Positions 22,359 to 29,262 of a stretch of 36,720 nucleotides of DNA are shown one piece after another. The notes under the pieces were generated by a model. The model was given only the letters and a program-made list of their open reading frames with translations, did not search any database and was not told the origin of the DNA. Made by a program: the position numbers and the translations under genes. The DNA comes from an uncultured Collinsella sp. (GTDB lineage Bacteria; Actinomycetota; Coriobacteriia; Coriobacteriales; Coriobacteriaceae): NCBI GenBank assembly GCA_958405565.1, contig CATYEN010000021.1, positions 1 to 36,720 of the forward strand. Reading direction: 5' to 3'. Numbering within the stretch: position 1 is the stretch's first letter; the number at the start of each line of letters is the position of its first letter.

Positions 22359-23555
22359 ATGAAACTCATCAATAGAACGTCGTATATGGACACGTTAACG
22401 AGCCTTATTGGCGTGCCGGACATCAAGGTGATCACGGGCATTCGCCGTAGTGGAAAATCGAAATTGCTCGAGGCCCTTCGCGACTACGTAGAGGCCAACC
22501 TGCCCGATTCGAATATCATCCATATCAATTACAACCTCGATGAGTTCGAGGAGCTGCTTGAGTATCATGCGCTGCTCACCTACGTAAAAGAGCATCGGGT
22601 GCCCGGCAAGCAAAACTTCCTGCTTGTCGACGAGGTTCAGATGTGTGACGGCTTCGAGCGCGCAATCAACAGCCTTCACGCATCCGAGCAGTACGACATT
22701 TTCATTACCGGATCGAACGCCTTTCTGCTCTCGAGCGATCTGTCGACGCTCTTTACGGGGCGCACGTTCGAGATCGAGATGTTCCCGTTCTCGTTTGAGG
22801 AATACCGTTCTTACGGCGACGAAGGCGAGGTCGACCGCGATTTCGACGAGTACGCGAGGACCGGTGGCATGTCCGGCTCCTACCCTTATCCGTTGCAGGA
22901 GCAGCGTTATCAATATCTCTCCAACGTCTTTAAGACACTCATTGTGAGAGATATCGTTCAACGGCATAACGTGAGAAACGAATCGGCCTTGCTGCGCATT
23001 GCCGATTACATGATGGACAATGTCTCCAACATTACGTCGGCCCGCAATATAACGGACGTTCTAAATGCGGACGGGCTCAAGATCACGAACAAGACGGTCG
23101 GCACGTATATGGGGTACCTGTGCGATGCATTCGCCTTCTATAAGGTGCGCCGATACGACATTCGCGGCAAGAAATACCTTAAGAGCGGCGAGAAGTATTA
23201 TCTGGCGGACCATGCGTTTAAATACGCGCTGCTTGGTACGCGCGACATGGATTGGGGCCGCGTGTACGAGAACATGGTGGCCATCGAGCTGCTGCGCCGC
23301 GGATACGAGGTATACGTCGGCGTGCTCTATAAAAAGGAAATTGATTTTGTAGCAATCAAGCGAAGCGAGAAACTCTACATTCAGGTGAGCGACGATATCA
23401 GCTCGGATAAGACGTTCGAGAGGGAGATTTCGCCGCTGCTAAGCATCGGCGATGCGTATCCCAAGATGATTCTCGCCCGTACGCATCACGAGACAACAGA
23501 TCGTGATGGGGTGCAGATTGTGGACCTGGCGAGATGGTTGGCAGGTGAGGCGTAG
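22359..23555 (+). CDS. AAA-family ATPase with DUF4143 C-terminal domain
   Basis: This 398-residue protein has the layout of the AAA_14/DUF4143 family. Walker A is GIRRSGKS (27-34), Walker B LLVDEVQ (about 87-93), sensor FITGSNAFLLSS (about 114-125), and FTGRTFEIEMFPFSFEEY follows. The C-terminal domain has the family text YYLADHAFKYALLG, GRVYENMVAIELLRRGYEVYVG and KEIDFVAIK, which resembles the endonuclease-like core (E...ExD...K) of restriction-type nucleases. ATG 22359 has AGGGAGG before it. The molecular role of this common family is unclear; proposals include DNA binding and defence. The gene is alone, between a terminator and coaX, with matching palindromes on both sides, and has a lower G/C choice at third positions in places than its neighbours, which hints at transfer. 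Confidence 0.85.
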   Translation: MKLINRTSYMDTLTSLIGVPDIKVITGIRRSGKSKLLEALRDYVEANLPDSNIIHINYNLDEFEELLEYHALLTYVKEHRVPGKQNFLLVDEVQMCDGFERAINSLHASEQYDIFITGSNAFLLSSDLSTLFTGRTFEIEMFPFSFEEYRSYGDEGEVDRDFDEYARTGGMSGSYPYPLQEQRYQYLSNVFKTLIVRDIVQRHNVRNESALLRIADYMMDNVSNITSARNITDVLNADGLKITNKTVGTYMGYLCDAFAFYKVRRYDIRGKKYLKSGEKYYLADHAFKYALLGTRDMDWGRVYENMVAIELLRRGYEVYVGVLYKKEIDFVAIKRSEKLYIQVSDDISSDKTFEREISPLLSIGDAYPKMILARTHHETTDRDGVQIVDLARWLAGEA

Positions 23556-23566
23556 CGTCTCTCAGG

Positions 23567-23609
23567 TCTATTCCTCAAAACTGAATTATTTTTGATTTTG
23601 AGGAATAGA
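23567..23609. repeat. CTATTCCTCAAAA palindrome, copy 3
   Basis: Arms TCTATTCCTCAAAA and TTTTGAGGAATAGA pair perfectly over 14 bases; the inner part differs (CTGAA against TTGA). It lies 11 bases after the ATPase stop and 13 before the end of coaX, where it might also end both transcripts. Confidence 0.85.
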
Positions 23610-23622
23610 CTCGGCGTTCGTT

Positions 23623-24396
23623 CTACCCCTGCTCCTGCATGCGGCGGTAGATTTCGCAGATGCCTTTGATGGTGAGTTGGCCGTCGACCACGTCGAAGGC
23701 GTCGGTCGAACCGGCGACGATGCTGGCGAGGCCACCCGTGGCGATGACGGTGGCGTCCTCGCGCCCCAGCTCGCGTTTCATGCGCGCGACCAGGCCTTCG
23801 GCCATGGCGGCGGCCCCCGTTACGGCGCCGACCTTGATGCACTCCTCGGTATCGCGGCCGATGGCGTGCTCGGGCGCCTCGAGCGGAACGCTGGCGAGCT
23901 TGGCCGCGCGGGCGGCGAGCGCGTCCATCGAAATGCGGATGCCCGGCGCGATCGCTCCGCCAATGTAGTAACCGTCCTCGTCGATAACGTCGATATTGGT
24001 CGCGGTGCCAAAGTCCACCACGATCGCCGGGGCGCCGTAGAAGGTCTCGGCCGCGACAGCGTTGGCGATGCGGTCCGCACCCACGGCCTGGGGGCGCGCC
24101 GCGCGCAGCTTGGTCACGGCCGCCGTCTGCGGGCCGATGACGATGGCGTCTGCCGCGATGCGGTCGGCCACGGCGTGCCATTCGCGCGAGAGCTGCGGCA
24201 CCACGCCGGCAAAGGCGATCGCGTCGACCGCGCTAAGCGAGAGGTCGTACATCTTAAAGAAGCCCATCAGGCGCACGTGGATCTCGTCGGCGGTAAAAGA
24301 GCGGTCGGTGGGCATGCGCCACGACTGCACCAGCTCGTCTCCGTCAAACAGGCCCATGGCCGTCTGCGTGTTTCCCATATCGATAGCGAGCAGCAT
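23623..24396 (-). CDS. coaX: Type III pantothenate kinase
   Basis: CoaX phosphorylates pantothenate in the first step of coenzyme A synthesis. The 257-residue protein has the ASKHA-fold signatures of type III enzymes: LLAIDMGNTQTAMGLFDG (phosphate-1), GADRIANAVAA (pantothenate site), IVVDFGTATNIDVID (phosphate-2), GGAIAPGIRIS and VIATGGLAS. The catalytic base Asp is expected in the GADR motif. ATG 24396 is the natural start, matching the family's short N-terminus. It is transcribed away from the tRNA-Met gene. A BPL-like gene lies close (22106), as CoaX and BirA often neighbour each other, though here the ATPase unit separates them. Confidence 0.95.
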   Translation of the reverse strand: MLLAIDMGNTQTAMGLFDGDELVQSWRMPTDRSFTADEIHVRLMGFFKMYDLSLSAVDAIAFAGVVPQLSREWHAVADRIAADAIVIGPQTAAVTKLRAARPQAVGADRIANAVAAETFYGAPAIVVDFGTATNIDVIDEDGYYIGGAIAPGIRISMDALAARAAKLASVPLEAPEHAIGRDTEECIKVGAVTGAAAMAEGLVARMKRELGREDATVIATGGLASIVAGSTDAFDVVDGQLTIKGICEIYRRMQEQG

Positions 24397-24531
24397 GTCT
24401 ACTCCAGGTGTCGGCGTAAAAGGACGCGCACCATTGTATACGTGCTGTCGGCGTTGGGCTGCGATTCGTTTACGGGGACACGGGGGCTGAAAGTTATAAA
24501 TATGAAGGAATTATGCTCTATGAGATTTTCC

Positions 24532-24560
24532 TTGCCGTTTACCGAACTCCCGCGTAATAT
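24532..24560 (+). promoter_or_regulatory. Promoter of the first initiator tRNA gene
   Basis: TTGCCG (24532-24537) and TAATAT (24555-24560) are 17 bases apart. The expected start site, about 24567, leaves a leader of about 25 bases before the tRNA. Confidence 0.7.
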
Positions 24561-24591
24561 TCTTTCTTGCGCACATGAGGCGCCCAGACAT

Positions 24592-24668
24592 TGCGGGGTG
24601 GAGCAGTCTGGTAGCTCGCCGGGCTCATAACCCGGAGGTCGTAGGTTCAAATCCTGCCCCCGCGACCA
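24592..24668 (+). tRNA. tRNA-fMet (CAT), initiator, intact copy
   Basis: A 77-base cloverleaf with encoded CCA. The anticodon loop is CTCATAA. The anticodon stem CCGGG / CCCGG contains the three consecutive G:C pairs (29-41, 30-40, 31-39) that mark initiator tRNA. The first base is T and faces G72, so position 1-72 is not a Watson-Crick pair, another initiator feature (C1-A72 in E. coli). The T-arm is GTAGG-TTCAAAT-CCTGC. Confidence 0.95.
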
Positions 24669-24677
24669 AGATCTTAC

Positions 24678-24708
24678 AGCTCGTCGGCCTAGCCGGCGAG
24701 CTTTTTTG
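24678..24708 (+). terminator. Terminator of the first tRNA-fMet unit
   Basis: AGCTCGTCGGC / GCCGGCGAGCT (24678-24688, 24692-24702) with loop CTA and a T-run to 24707. An almost identical copy follows the second tRNA. Confidence 0.9.
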
Positions 24709-24756
24709 TTATTCCGGGCTGTGTTTTTGACCCGGGTCTCAACCTTTCAAACAAAA

Positions 24757-24892
24757 TCTCAATCTGTAACACCTAGACCCGGTTTTGGCGGCTATCTGTT
24801 ACAGATTTAGACAAACCGGCGGGACGACCTCCGTTTGTCTAAATCTGTAACACGAGGGACGGATTTTGCCGAGTAACTGTTACAGATCGAGA
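24757..24892 (+). repeat. Alternating inverted-repeat array 3 (four 15-bp repeats, 25/26-nt spacers)
   Basis: Repeats lie at 24757-24771, 24797-24811, 24838-24852 and 24878-24892, with spacers of 25, 26 and 25 bases. The middle two repeats are fully complementary to each other and extend the match outward (GTTTGTCTAAATCTG). Same polarity as arrays 1 and 2. The rest of 24709-25089 holds only the 21-bp tandem repeat at 24973 and no gene. Confidence 0.9.
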
Positions 24893-24972
24893 CATTTCGG
24901 CAGGCCGGTCCCGTTATGCCGTAGGAGTGATCCACATTTCTAATCTGGAGCATGCCAGCAAGGTGGATACTG

Positions 24973-25056
24973 GGGAACATTACTGCTGAACTAGGGAACT
25001 TTACTAGGGAACTAGGGAACTTTACTGCGGAACTAGGGAATAGCTAGGGTATAGTA
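24973..25056 (+). repeat. 21-bp tandem repeat, three good copies plus one diverged
   Basis: Units start at 24973, 24994, 25015 and 25036. The first three follow GGGAACTTTACTGCGGAACTA with few changes; the fourth keeps only GGGAA..CTAGGG..TA. It ends 33 bases before the start codon at 25090, a position suited to a repressor or to the promoter of that gene. Confidence 0.85.
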
Positions 25057-25089
25057 GGGGCAGACTAATGATTCAATCGAAGGACAGCT

Positions 25090-26589
25090 ATGTTCATAAC
25101 GAATGATATCGAGTTGGCTGCTGCGGTTGAGCACATGAGGGCCGCAGGGACGGACCTTGCCGAATACGAACTCAAAACTGCGGCAGGCGGTTTTCCCAAG
25201 ACGATGCCGGATTCGATTTCCGCTTTTGCTAATGGAACTGGTGGAACGATCGTTTTCGGCATCAGTGAAAAAGACGGCTTCCATTCGGTGGACATCGATG
25301 TGAAGATGATCCAGGCGCATAGCGCTCAAGCGGCGAGGGAACTCGTTGAGCCTCCCCAGATGGTCGACATCATGGTTTTGGAGTTTGAGTCGAAGCCTGT
25401 CGTTGTGGTCAATGTCCCCGAGGCTTCGCCACGAGAGAAGCCATGTTATGTCAAAAAGCTCGGTCAACGCCTTGGCTCATACATAAGAACGGGCGATGGC
25501 GACCACAAGATGTCATCTTACGAAATCGACCGATATATCGAAAATCAATATCGAAGCGCGCGCAATGACGCTGTTGTCGTTGAGGGCGCAACGATGGATG
25601 ACTTTGACCAAGAATTGCTTGCTGGATGGCTCTCGCGAGTGAGGGCAACAACGTTGGGCAGGTCGGCGGCTTTAAGCGACGAGGAGCTCATGGCAAATCG
25701 GCGTGTGGTTTCCCCCGACGCTGAAGGGATTTTGAGGCCAACCGTTGCAGGAATTATGGCGTTGGGTTTTAGTCCACAACGGTTTTTTCCTCGAGCTAAT
25801 GTTGTGTTTACGGCGTATCCGACACCGAAAAAGGGCGAAGTGGGGAGAGCTGGGGAACGTTTTTCTGATTCGGTTGATATCGATGGACCAATACCCATTA
25901 TGGTGGTTGATGCGGTGCGGGCTGCATCACGAAACATGAGGCATGGCGCAATTGTAAAAGGCGCGTTGAGGGAAAACGTGCCGGACTATCCGTTGGCCGC
26001 AGTCCGTGAGGCCGTTGCCAACGCGTTGATGCATAGGGATTATTCTCCCGATGCGCTGGGCACTCCCGTAATGATTGATCTCTATCCCGATCGTCTAGAG
26101 CTGTCCAACCCCGGAGGTCTGTTCGGTTCGCTGACGGTCGAGCGCTTGGGGCAACGAGGCGCAACGGCTTCGAGGAACCAATTTCTAGCGCGAATTCTCG
26201 AGGACGTGCCGTATTCCGATGTAGATGGCAGGGTCGGTCGTGTCGTCGAAAATCGAGGCTCAGGCTATCCAACGATTAACAGGGAGCTCGAGCAGGCCTT
26301 GATGCCCGCACCGATTGCCAAGAGCACTCTCGATGAGTTCGTCTTGATCATGAGGCATCGGCGTATGACGGATCAGGAAGACCGCTCATATACAAAGGAA
26401 AACGTGAAAACTGCCATTCTGGGTTACATCGCTGATCGTGAGAGCGTAAGCACGTCGGAACTTGCAAAAGCATCGGGGATGTCAGTGAAAACGGTGCGCC
26501 GATATCTGTCTGCGCTTATGGAAGAAGGAATTGTCGAGGGAATCGGGACGGCCAATAGCCCCAAGCGACGCTATCGCCTGCGTCGATAG
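25090..26589 (+). CDS. AlbA_2 / histidine-kinase-like ATPase regulator with C-terminal HTH
   Basis: This 499-residue protein has an N-terminal Schlafen AlbA_2 domain (about 20-135; EYELKTAAGGF, then SISAFANGTGGTIVFGISE). A middle part has a GHKL-type ATP-binding fold (AVREAVANALMHRDYS, about 300; ELSNPGGLFG). The C-terminal winged helix is VSTSELAKASGMSVKTVRRYLSALMEEGIVEGIG. Proteins of this layout are often named RecG-like or ATP-binding transcriptional regulator; the role is mostly unknown. ATG 25090 follows an AAGGA site. Upstream lie the 21-bp tandem repeats, a possible autoregulatory site, and repeat array 3. The stop codon is followed immediately by the truncated tRNA copy, which suggests the gene arrived in an insertion at the tRNA. 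Confidence 0.82.
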   Translation: MFITNDIELAAAVEHMRAAGTDLAEYELKTAAGGFPKTMPDSISAFANGTGGTIVFGISEKDGFHSVDIDVKMIQAHSAQAARELVEPPQMVDIMVLEFESKPVVVVNVPEASPREKPCYVKKLGQRLGSYIRTGDGDHKMSSYEIDRYIENQYRSARNDAVVVEGATMDDFDQELLAGWLSRVRATTLGRSAALSDEELMANRRVVSPDAEGILRPTVAGIMALGFSPQRFFPRANVVFTAYPTPKKGEVGRAGERFSDSVDIDGPIPIMVVDAVRAASRNMRHGAIVKGALRENVPDYPLAAVREAVANALMHRDYSPDALGTPVMIDLYPDRLELSNPGGLFGSLTVERLGQRGATASRNQFLARILEDVPYSDVDGRVGRVVENRGSGYPTINRELEQALMPAPIAKSTLDEFVLIMRHRRMTDQEDRSYTKENVKTAILGYIADRESVSTSELAKASGMSVKTVRRYLSALMEEGIVEGIGTANSPKRRYRLRR

Positions 26590-26653
26590 GAACAGCTTGG
26601 AAGCTCGCCGGGCTCATAACCCGGAGGTCGTAGGTTCAAATTCCGCCCCCGAG
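26590..26653 (+). pseudogene. Truncated tRNA-fMet copy (possible attachment-site scar)
   Basis: Positions 26602-26641 are identical over 40 bases to 24613-24652 of the intact tRNA, covering the 3' side of the D-arm, the anticodon arm and most of the T-arm. The similarity starts at 26590, directly after a stop codon, and fades at 26653. The 5' acceptor strand is absent and the T-stem is damaged (TCCGC instead of CCTGC), so it cannot form a normal tRNA. Confidence 0.85.
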
Positions 26654-26710
26654 GTGGATGCCACCTGCGATTCCGATCAGTCCGCCACGCCCTCTCAGGA
26701 GGTCTAACCC

Positions 26711-26832
26711 ATGGATCCCATTCTTGCCGAGGTCTACTCGACCGTTCTACCCGCCGCGCCAAGCGCACCGAGCGCGACCTCGGTGCGCTCAAGCAGGCCC
26801 TCGTCGCCCGCGAGGAAAAGCTCGAGCGCTAA
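26711..26832 (+). pseudogene. Small membrane-protein remnant, possibly CcmD-like, with lost membrane segment
   Basis: A strong AGGAGG (about 26696-26701) precedes ATG 26711, which reads MDPILAEVYSTV. One base out of frame, from 26747 or so, the text becomes STRRAKRTERDLGALKQALV then AREEKLER and stops at TAA 26830-26832. Such a start and such a basic coiled-coil end fit the short CcmD proteins of cytochrome c maturation in Coriobacteriia as I recall them, with the membrane helix missing. TCTAC occurs on both sides of the joint, compatible with a deletion at a short repeat. The gap 26833-26969 shows no other gene. Confidence 0.4.
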
Positions 26833-26969
26833 AGGGGCCTACCCACCCTTGCCGGATTCGAACGTGGCAAGAACGGCTATGGAGTGGTCGTACTTCCCCT
26901 CATATAGTGGTGTCATCGAAGCTTCGCATGCACTTCGAACGGTTCCACGATAACGAGAAAGGGAAGCCG

Positions 26970-27275
26970 ATGAAGAAGATTATCCTCTTGTGCAATTCCG
27001 GCATGTCTACGAGCCTCATGGTTCAGAAGATGAAGGATGCCGCCGCCGCCGAGGGCCTCGAGTGTGCCATTGCCGCTTACTCCACTGATAAGGCGGCAGA
27101 GGTCGCCTCGGATGCCGACTGCATTTTGCTGGGCCCTCAGATTCAGTTCCAAGCCGATGAAGTTCGCGCGGCATGCCCGGGCGTGCCGGTTGCCGTCATT
27201 GACATGGTGGCGTACGGCACGATGGATGGCAACGTTGCGCTTGCCCAGGCCAAATCCCTTATGGGTGAGAACTAG
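26970..27275 (+). CDS. celA: PTS lactose/cellobiose-family IIB component
   Basis: This 101-residue cytoplasmic phosphocarrier has the family start KKIILLCNSGMSTSLMV, with the phosphorylated Cys8. The later segment CILLGPQIQFQADEVR matches the conserved QIxY/F region. ATG 26970 follows AAAGGGAAG; longer in-frame readings cross the preceding debris. The IIC gene begins 14 bases after its stop, and IIA lies on the other strand at 28807. It passes phosphate from IIA to the sugar entering through IIC. The symbol follows the cellobiose system by family; chbB would be equally possible. Confidence 0.92.
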   Translation: MKKIILLCNSGMSTSLMVQKMKDAAAAEGLECAIAAYSTDKAAEVASDADCILLGPQIQFQADEVRAACPGVPVAVIDMVAYGTMDGNVALAQAKSLMGEN

Positions 27276-27289
27276 GAGGCGCGTCGCAC

Positions 27290-28552
27290 ATGGCATCCAT
27301 GAACGGTATCATTGCCAAGATTTCTTCTTGTGGTAACGCTGTCAGCAAAAATACGATTCTCCAGGCGATTTCGTCGGGCATCATGTCGATGTTCCCCATC
27401 ATCATCGTCGGATCGTTCGCAAGCTTGTTCTCGGGCATTCCCATTCCGACTTATCAGGAGTTCCTTACAACGAGCGGCGTCAATGTGGCGCTTTCTGCCG
27501 TGGTGAACGCAACCACCAACATGCTCGGCCTGTTCTTCACCTACGGTGTTGCGCGCTCGTACGGTGAGAACATCGGGGTTAAGGCTCCTGCCGCCGGTGT
27601 GCTCGCCCTTGTTGTCTATGTTGCGCTGATGCCTACGCTGACTTCAGAAGATGGTGTGACGTCGCTTGCTTTTGACTATCTGGGCACTAAAGGCATGATC
27701 TTGGGCATCGTTATTGCGTTCCTTGCAACGAAGATCTTCCACCTTATTGTTTCTAAGAACATTGTTATTAAGATGCCCGCTGGCACGCCCGACTTTGTGT
27801 CCAACAGTTTCGTTTCGCTCATTCCCGCGTTTGCCATTGCGCTGTGCGCTATCGCGGTGCGCATGATCTTTGCGCTGACTCCCTGGGGCGACGCGTTCAG
27901 CTGTTTCTACGCTCTCATCCAGATGCCCATCCAGGGTCTGATTGGCGGCAACATCGCTTCCGTTGTTCTCATTAGCGTGATCATGTGCCTGCTGTGGTGC
28001 TTCGGCATTCATCCCGGTTTTATCACGAGCCTCATCGGCCCGCTCTTCATGATGCTCGATGGTGCCAACCAGGCCGCCTACGCTGCTGGAGAGGCTCTCC
28101 CCAACATCATCGGTATGAACTTCAATTACATTACGACCATCGCAATTGCCTACCCCGCCGTTCCCATTGCCATCCTTTTGGTCGCCCGTTCCGCTCAGCT
28201 GCGTACGGTCGGCAAGGTGGCGCTGGCGCCCGGTTTCTTTGGCATCAACGAGCCGATTATTTTCGGCCTCCCCATTGTGCTGAACCCCGTGGCTGCTATT
28301 CCGTTTATCGTGACGCCTCTTGTCAATGTCATTGGAATGTACGCGCTGCAGTCCCTGGGTATTGTGGCAAAATGCATCGGCATCCTGCCGTTCAACATCC
28401 CGGTGGTCATCACTGGCATGCTTTCCGGTGGTATCAGCATCGCCATCGCAGAGGTCGTGTTTCTCATCATCGATATCTTGATTTGGATTCCGTTTATCAA
28501 GGCGATGGACGCCGCCAAGCTCAAGGCGGAGCAGGAAGCGCAGGCGGCATAG
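27290..28552 (+). CDS. celB: PTS lactose/cellobiose-family IIC permease
   Basis: This 420-residue membrane protein of the EIIC Lac/Cel family has about ten hydrophobic segments. Typical stretches are NAVSKNTILQAISSGIMSMFPIIIVGS, LWCFGIHPGFITSLIGPL and the highly conserved APGFFGINEPIIFGLPIVLNP, which contains the sugar-binding Glu and the His/Asn region. ATG 27290 has AGGAGG (27275-27280) overlapping the end of the IIB gene, so the two are coupled. Expected substrates are beta-linked disaccharides (cellobiose, chitobiose, lichenan oligomers); the neighbouring ChbG-like gene leans toward acetylated ones. Confidence 0.93.
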   Translation: MASMNGIIAKISSCGNAVSKNTILQAISSGIMSMFPIIIVGSFASLFSGIPIPTYQEFLTTSGVNVALSAVVNATTNMLGLFFTYGVARSYGENIGVKAPAAGVLALVVYVALMPTLTSEDGVTSLAFDYLGTKGMILGIVIAFLATKIFHLIVSKNIVIKMPAGTPDFVSNSFVSLIPAFAIALCAIAVRMIFALTPWGDAFSCFYALIQMPIQGLIGGNIASVVLISVIMCLLWCFGIHPGFITSLIGPLFMMLDGANQAAYAAGEALPNIIGMNFNYITTIAIAYPAVPIAILLVARSAQLRTVGKVALAPGFFGINEPIIFGLPIVLNPVAAIPFIVTPLVNVIGMYALQSLGIVAKCIGILPFNIPVVITGMLSGGISIAIAEVVFLIIDILIWIPFIKAMDAAKLKAEQEAQAA

Positions 28553-28587
28553 TAACAAGTCCCCTTCATATTGCCGCGTTTGTATTG

Positions 28588-28630
28588 CGAGGTGGGCGGT
28601 GCTGCAGAAGCACCGCCCACCTCGTTTTGT
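28588..28630 (+). terminator. Terminator of the PTS IIB-IIC operon
   Basis: Perfect 16-bp stem CGAGGTGGGCGGTGCT / complement (28588-28603, 28609-28624), loop GCAGA, then TTTTGT. Confidence 0.9.
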
Positions 28631-28730
28631 ATACCGACGCCGCGTATTGCGCGGGCTCGATTCGTAGCGCCGTATGGATTGGATGGTGCGGACGACACCT
28701 CCACCACAAGGACGACGCCTCCCCACAAGA

Positions 28731-28759
28731 AGGGCCCCGGGCTGAACGCCCGGGGCCCT
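28731..28759 (-). terminator. Likely terminator of the leftward IIA-bgl-regulator genes
   Basis: Perfect 12-bp stem AGGGCCCCGGGC / complement with loop TGAAC. It lies 48 bases past the IIA stop. The T-run on that strand is weak (TTCTTG), so the direction is inferred from gene order. Confidence 0.6.
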
Positions 28760-28806
28760 GTACTTTGCGTTGCCGATTATCTCTAGCCGGTTATAGCGCA
28801 CAAGAT

Positions 28807-29166
28807 TTACGCTGCGTTGACCTTCTTCTCCAGTTCATCGATACGGTTCTGCATGGCGTCGATCATGCGGTACAGGTCAACCAGCTCGCGTGCAAAAGCC
28901 TTGGTGATCTCGGTCGCCATGAGCTGATCCTCTGCATGAACTTGAATAAGCGATGCCGGGGCATTGACTCCCTGAGCTGCGGAGGAGATCATTTCCAGAT
29001 GAACGTCGTGGCTTTCCAGAAAGTTTGCATCGCCATCTGCAATGAGGGCGGGAGACTCATCTGCTCGGCCATCTTTCGCGTGCTTGATGGCCTCCATGTA
29101 GGCGCTCTTTGCAGTGCCTGCCGTGCTGATGAGCTTAAAAACTTGCAGTTCTTCATCAGGAGTCAT
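28807..29166 (-). CDS. celC: PTS lactose/cellobiose-family IIA component
   Basis: This 119-residue phosphocarrier forms helical trimers in its family. His77 in SLIQVHAEDQLM is the phosphorylation site and Asp80 the usual metal-binding residue at the trimer axis. The C-terminal helix FARELVDLYRMIDAMQNRIDELEKKV completes the bundle. ATG 29166 is chosen because AAAGGA precedes it and MTPDEELQVFKLIS is the normal N-terminus; a reading from 29229 adds a tail with no support. It is the only PTS part encoded on the - strand, downstream of the 6-phospho-beta-glucosidase, so it may be co-transcribed with that gene and the regulator. Confidence 0.92.
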   Translation of the reverse strand: MTPDEELQVFKLISTAGTAKSAYMEAIKHAKDGRADESPALIADGDANFLESHDVHLEMISSAAQGVNAPASLIQVHAEDQLMATEITKAFARELVDLYRMIDAMQNRIDELEKKVNAA

Positions 29167-29262
29167 AGTGCAATATCCTTTCTGTTGTTGCGCGAGCGCA
29201 ACAAGGCAGCGTTGCGCTCGCTTGTCCATGTGACATAAACAGCCGTGTGACTGATTGGCGAA

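Noticed and set aside
24669..26589. Active integrative element or prophage
   Set aside because: The tRNA direct repeat fits an insertion, but no integrase, excisionase or phage gene is present, so only a scar is claimed.
26843..26880. Possible tRNA fragment on the - strand (GTTCGAATCC)
   Set aside because: The T-loop-like word is flanked by arms that do not pair as a T-stem, and no other tRNA arm is present.
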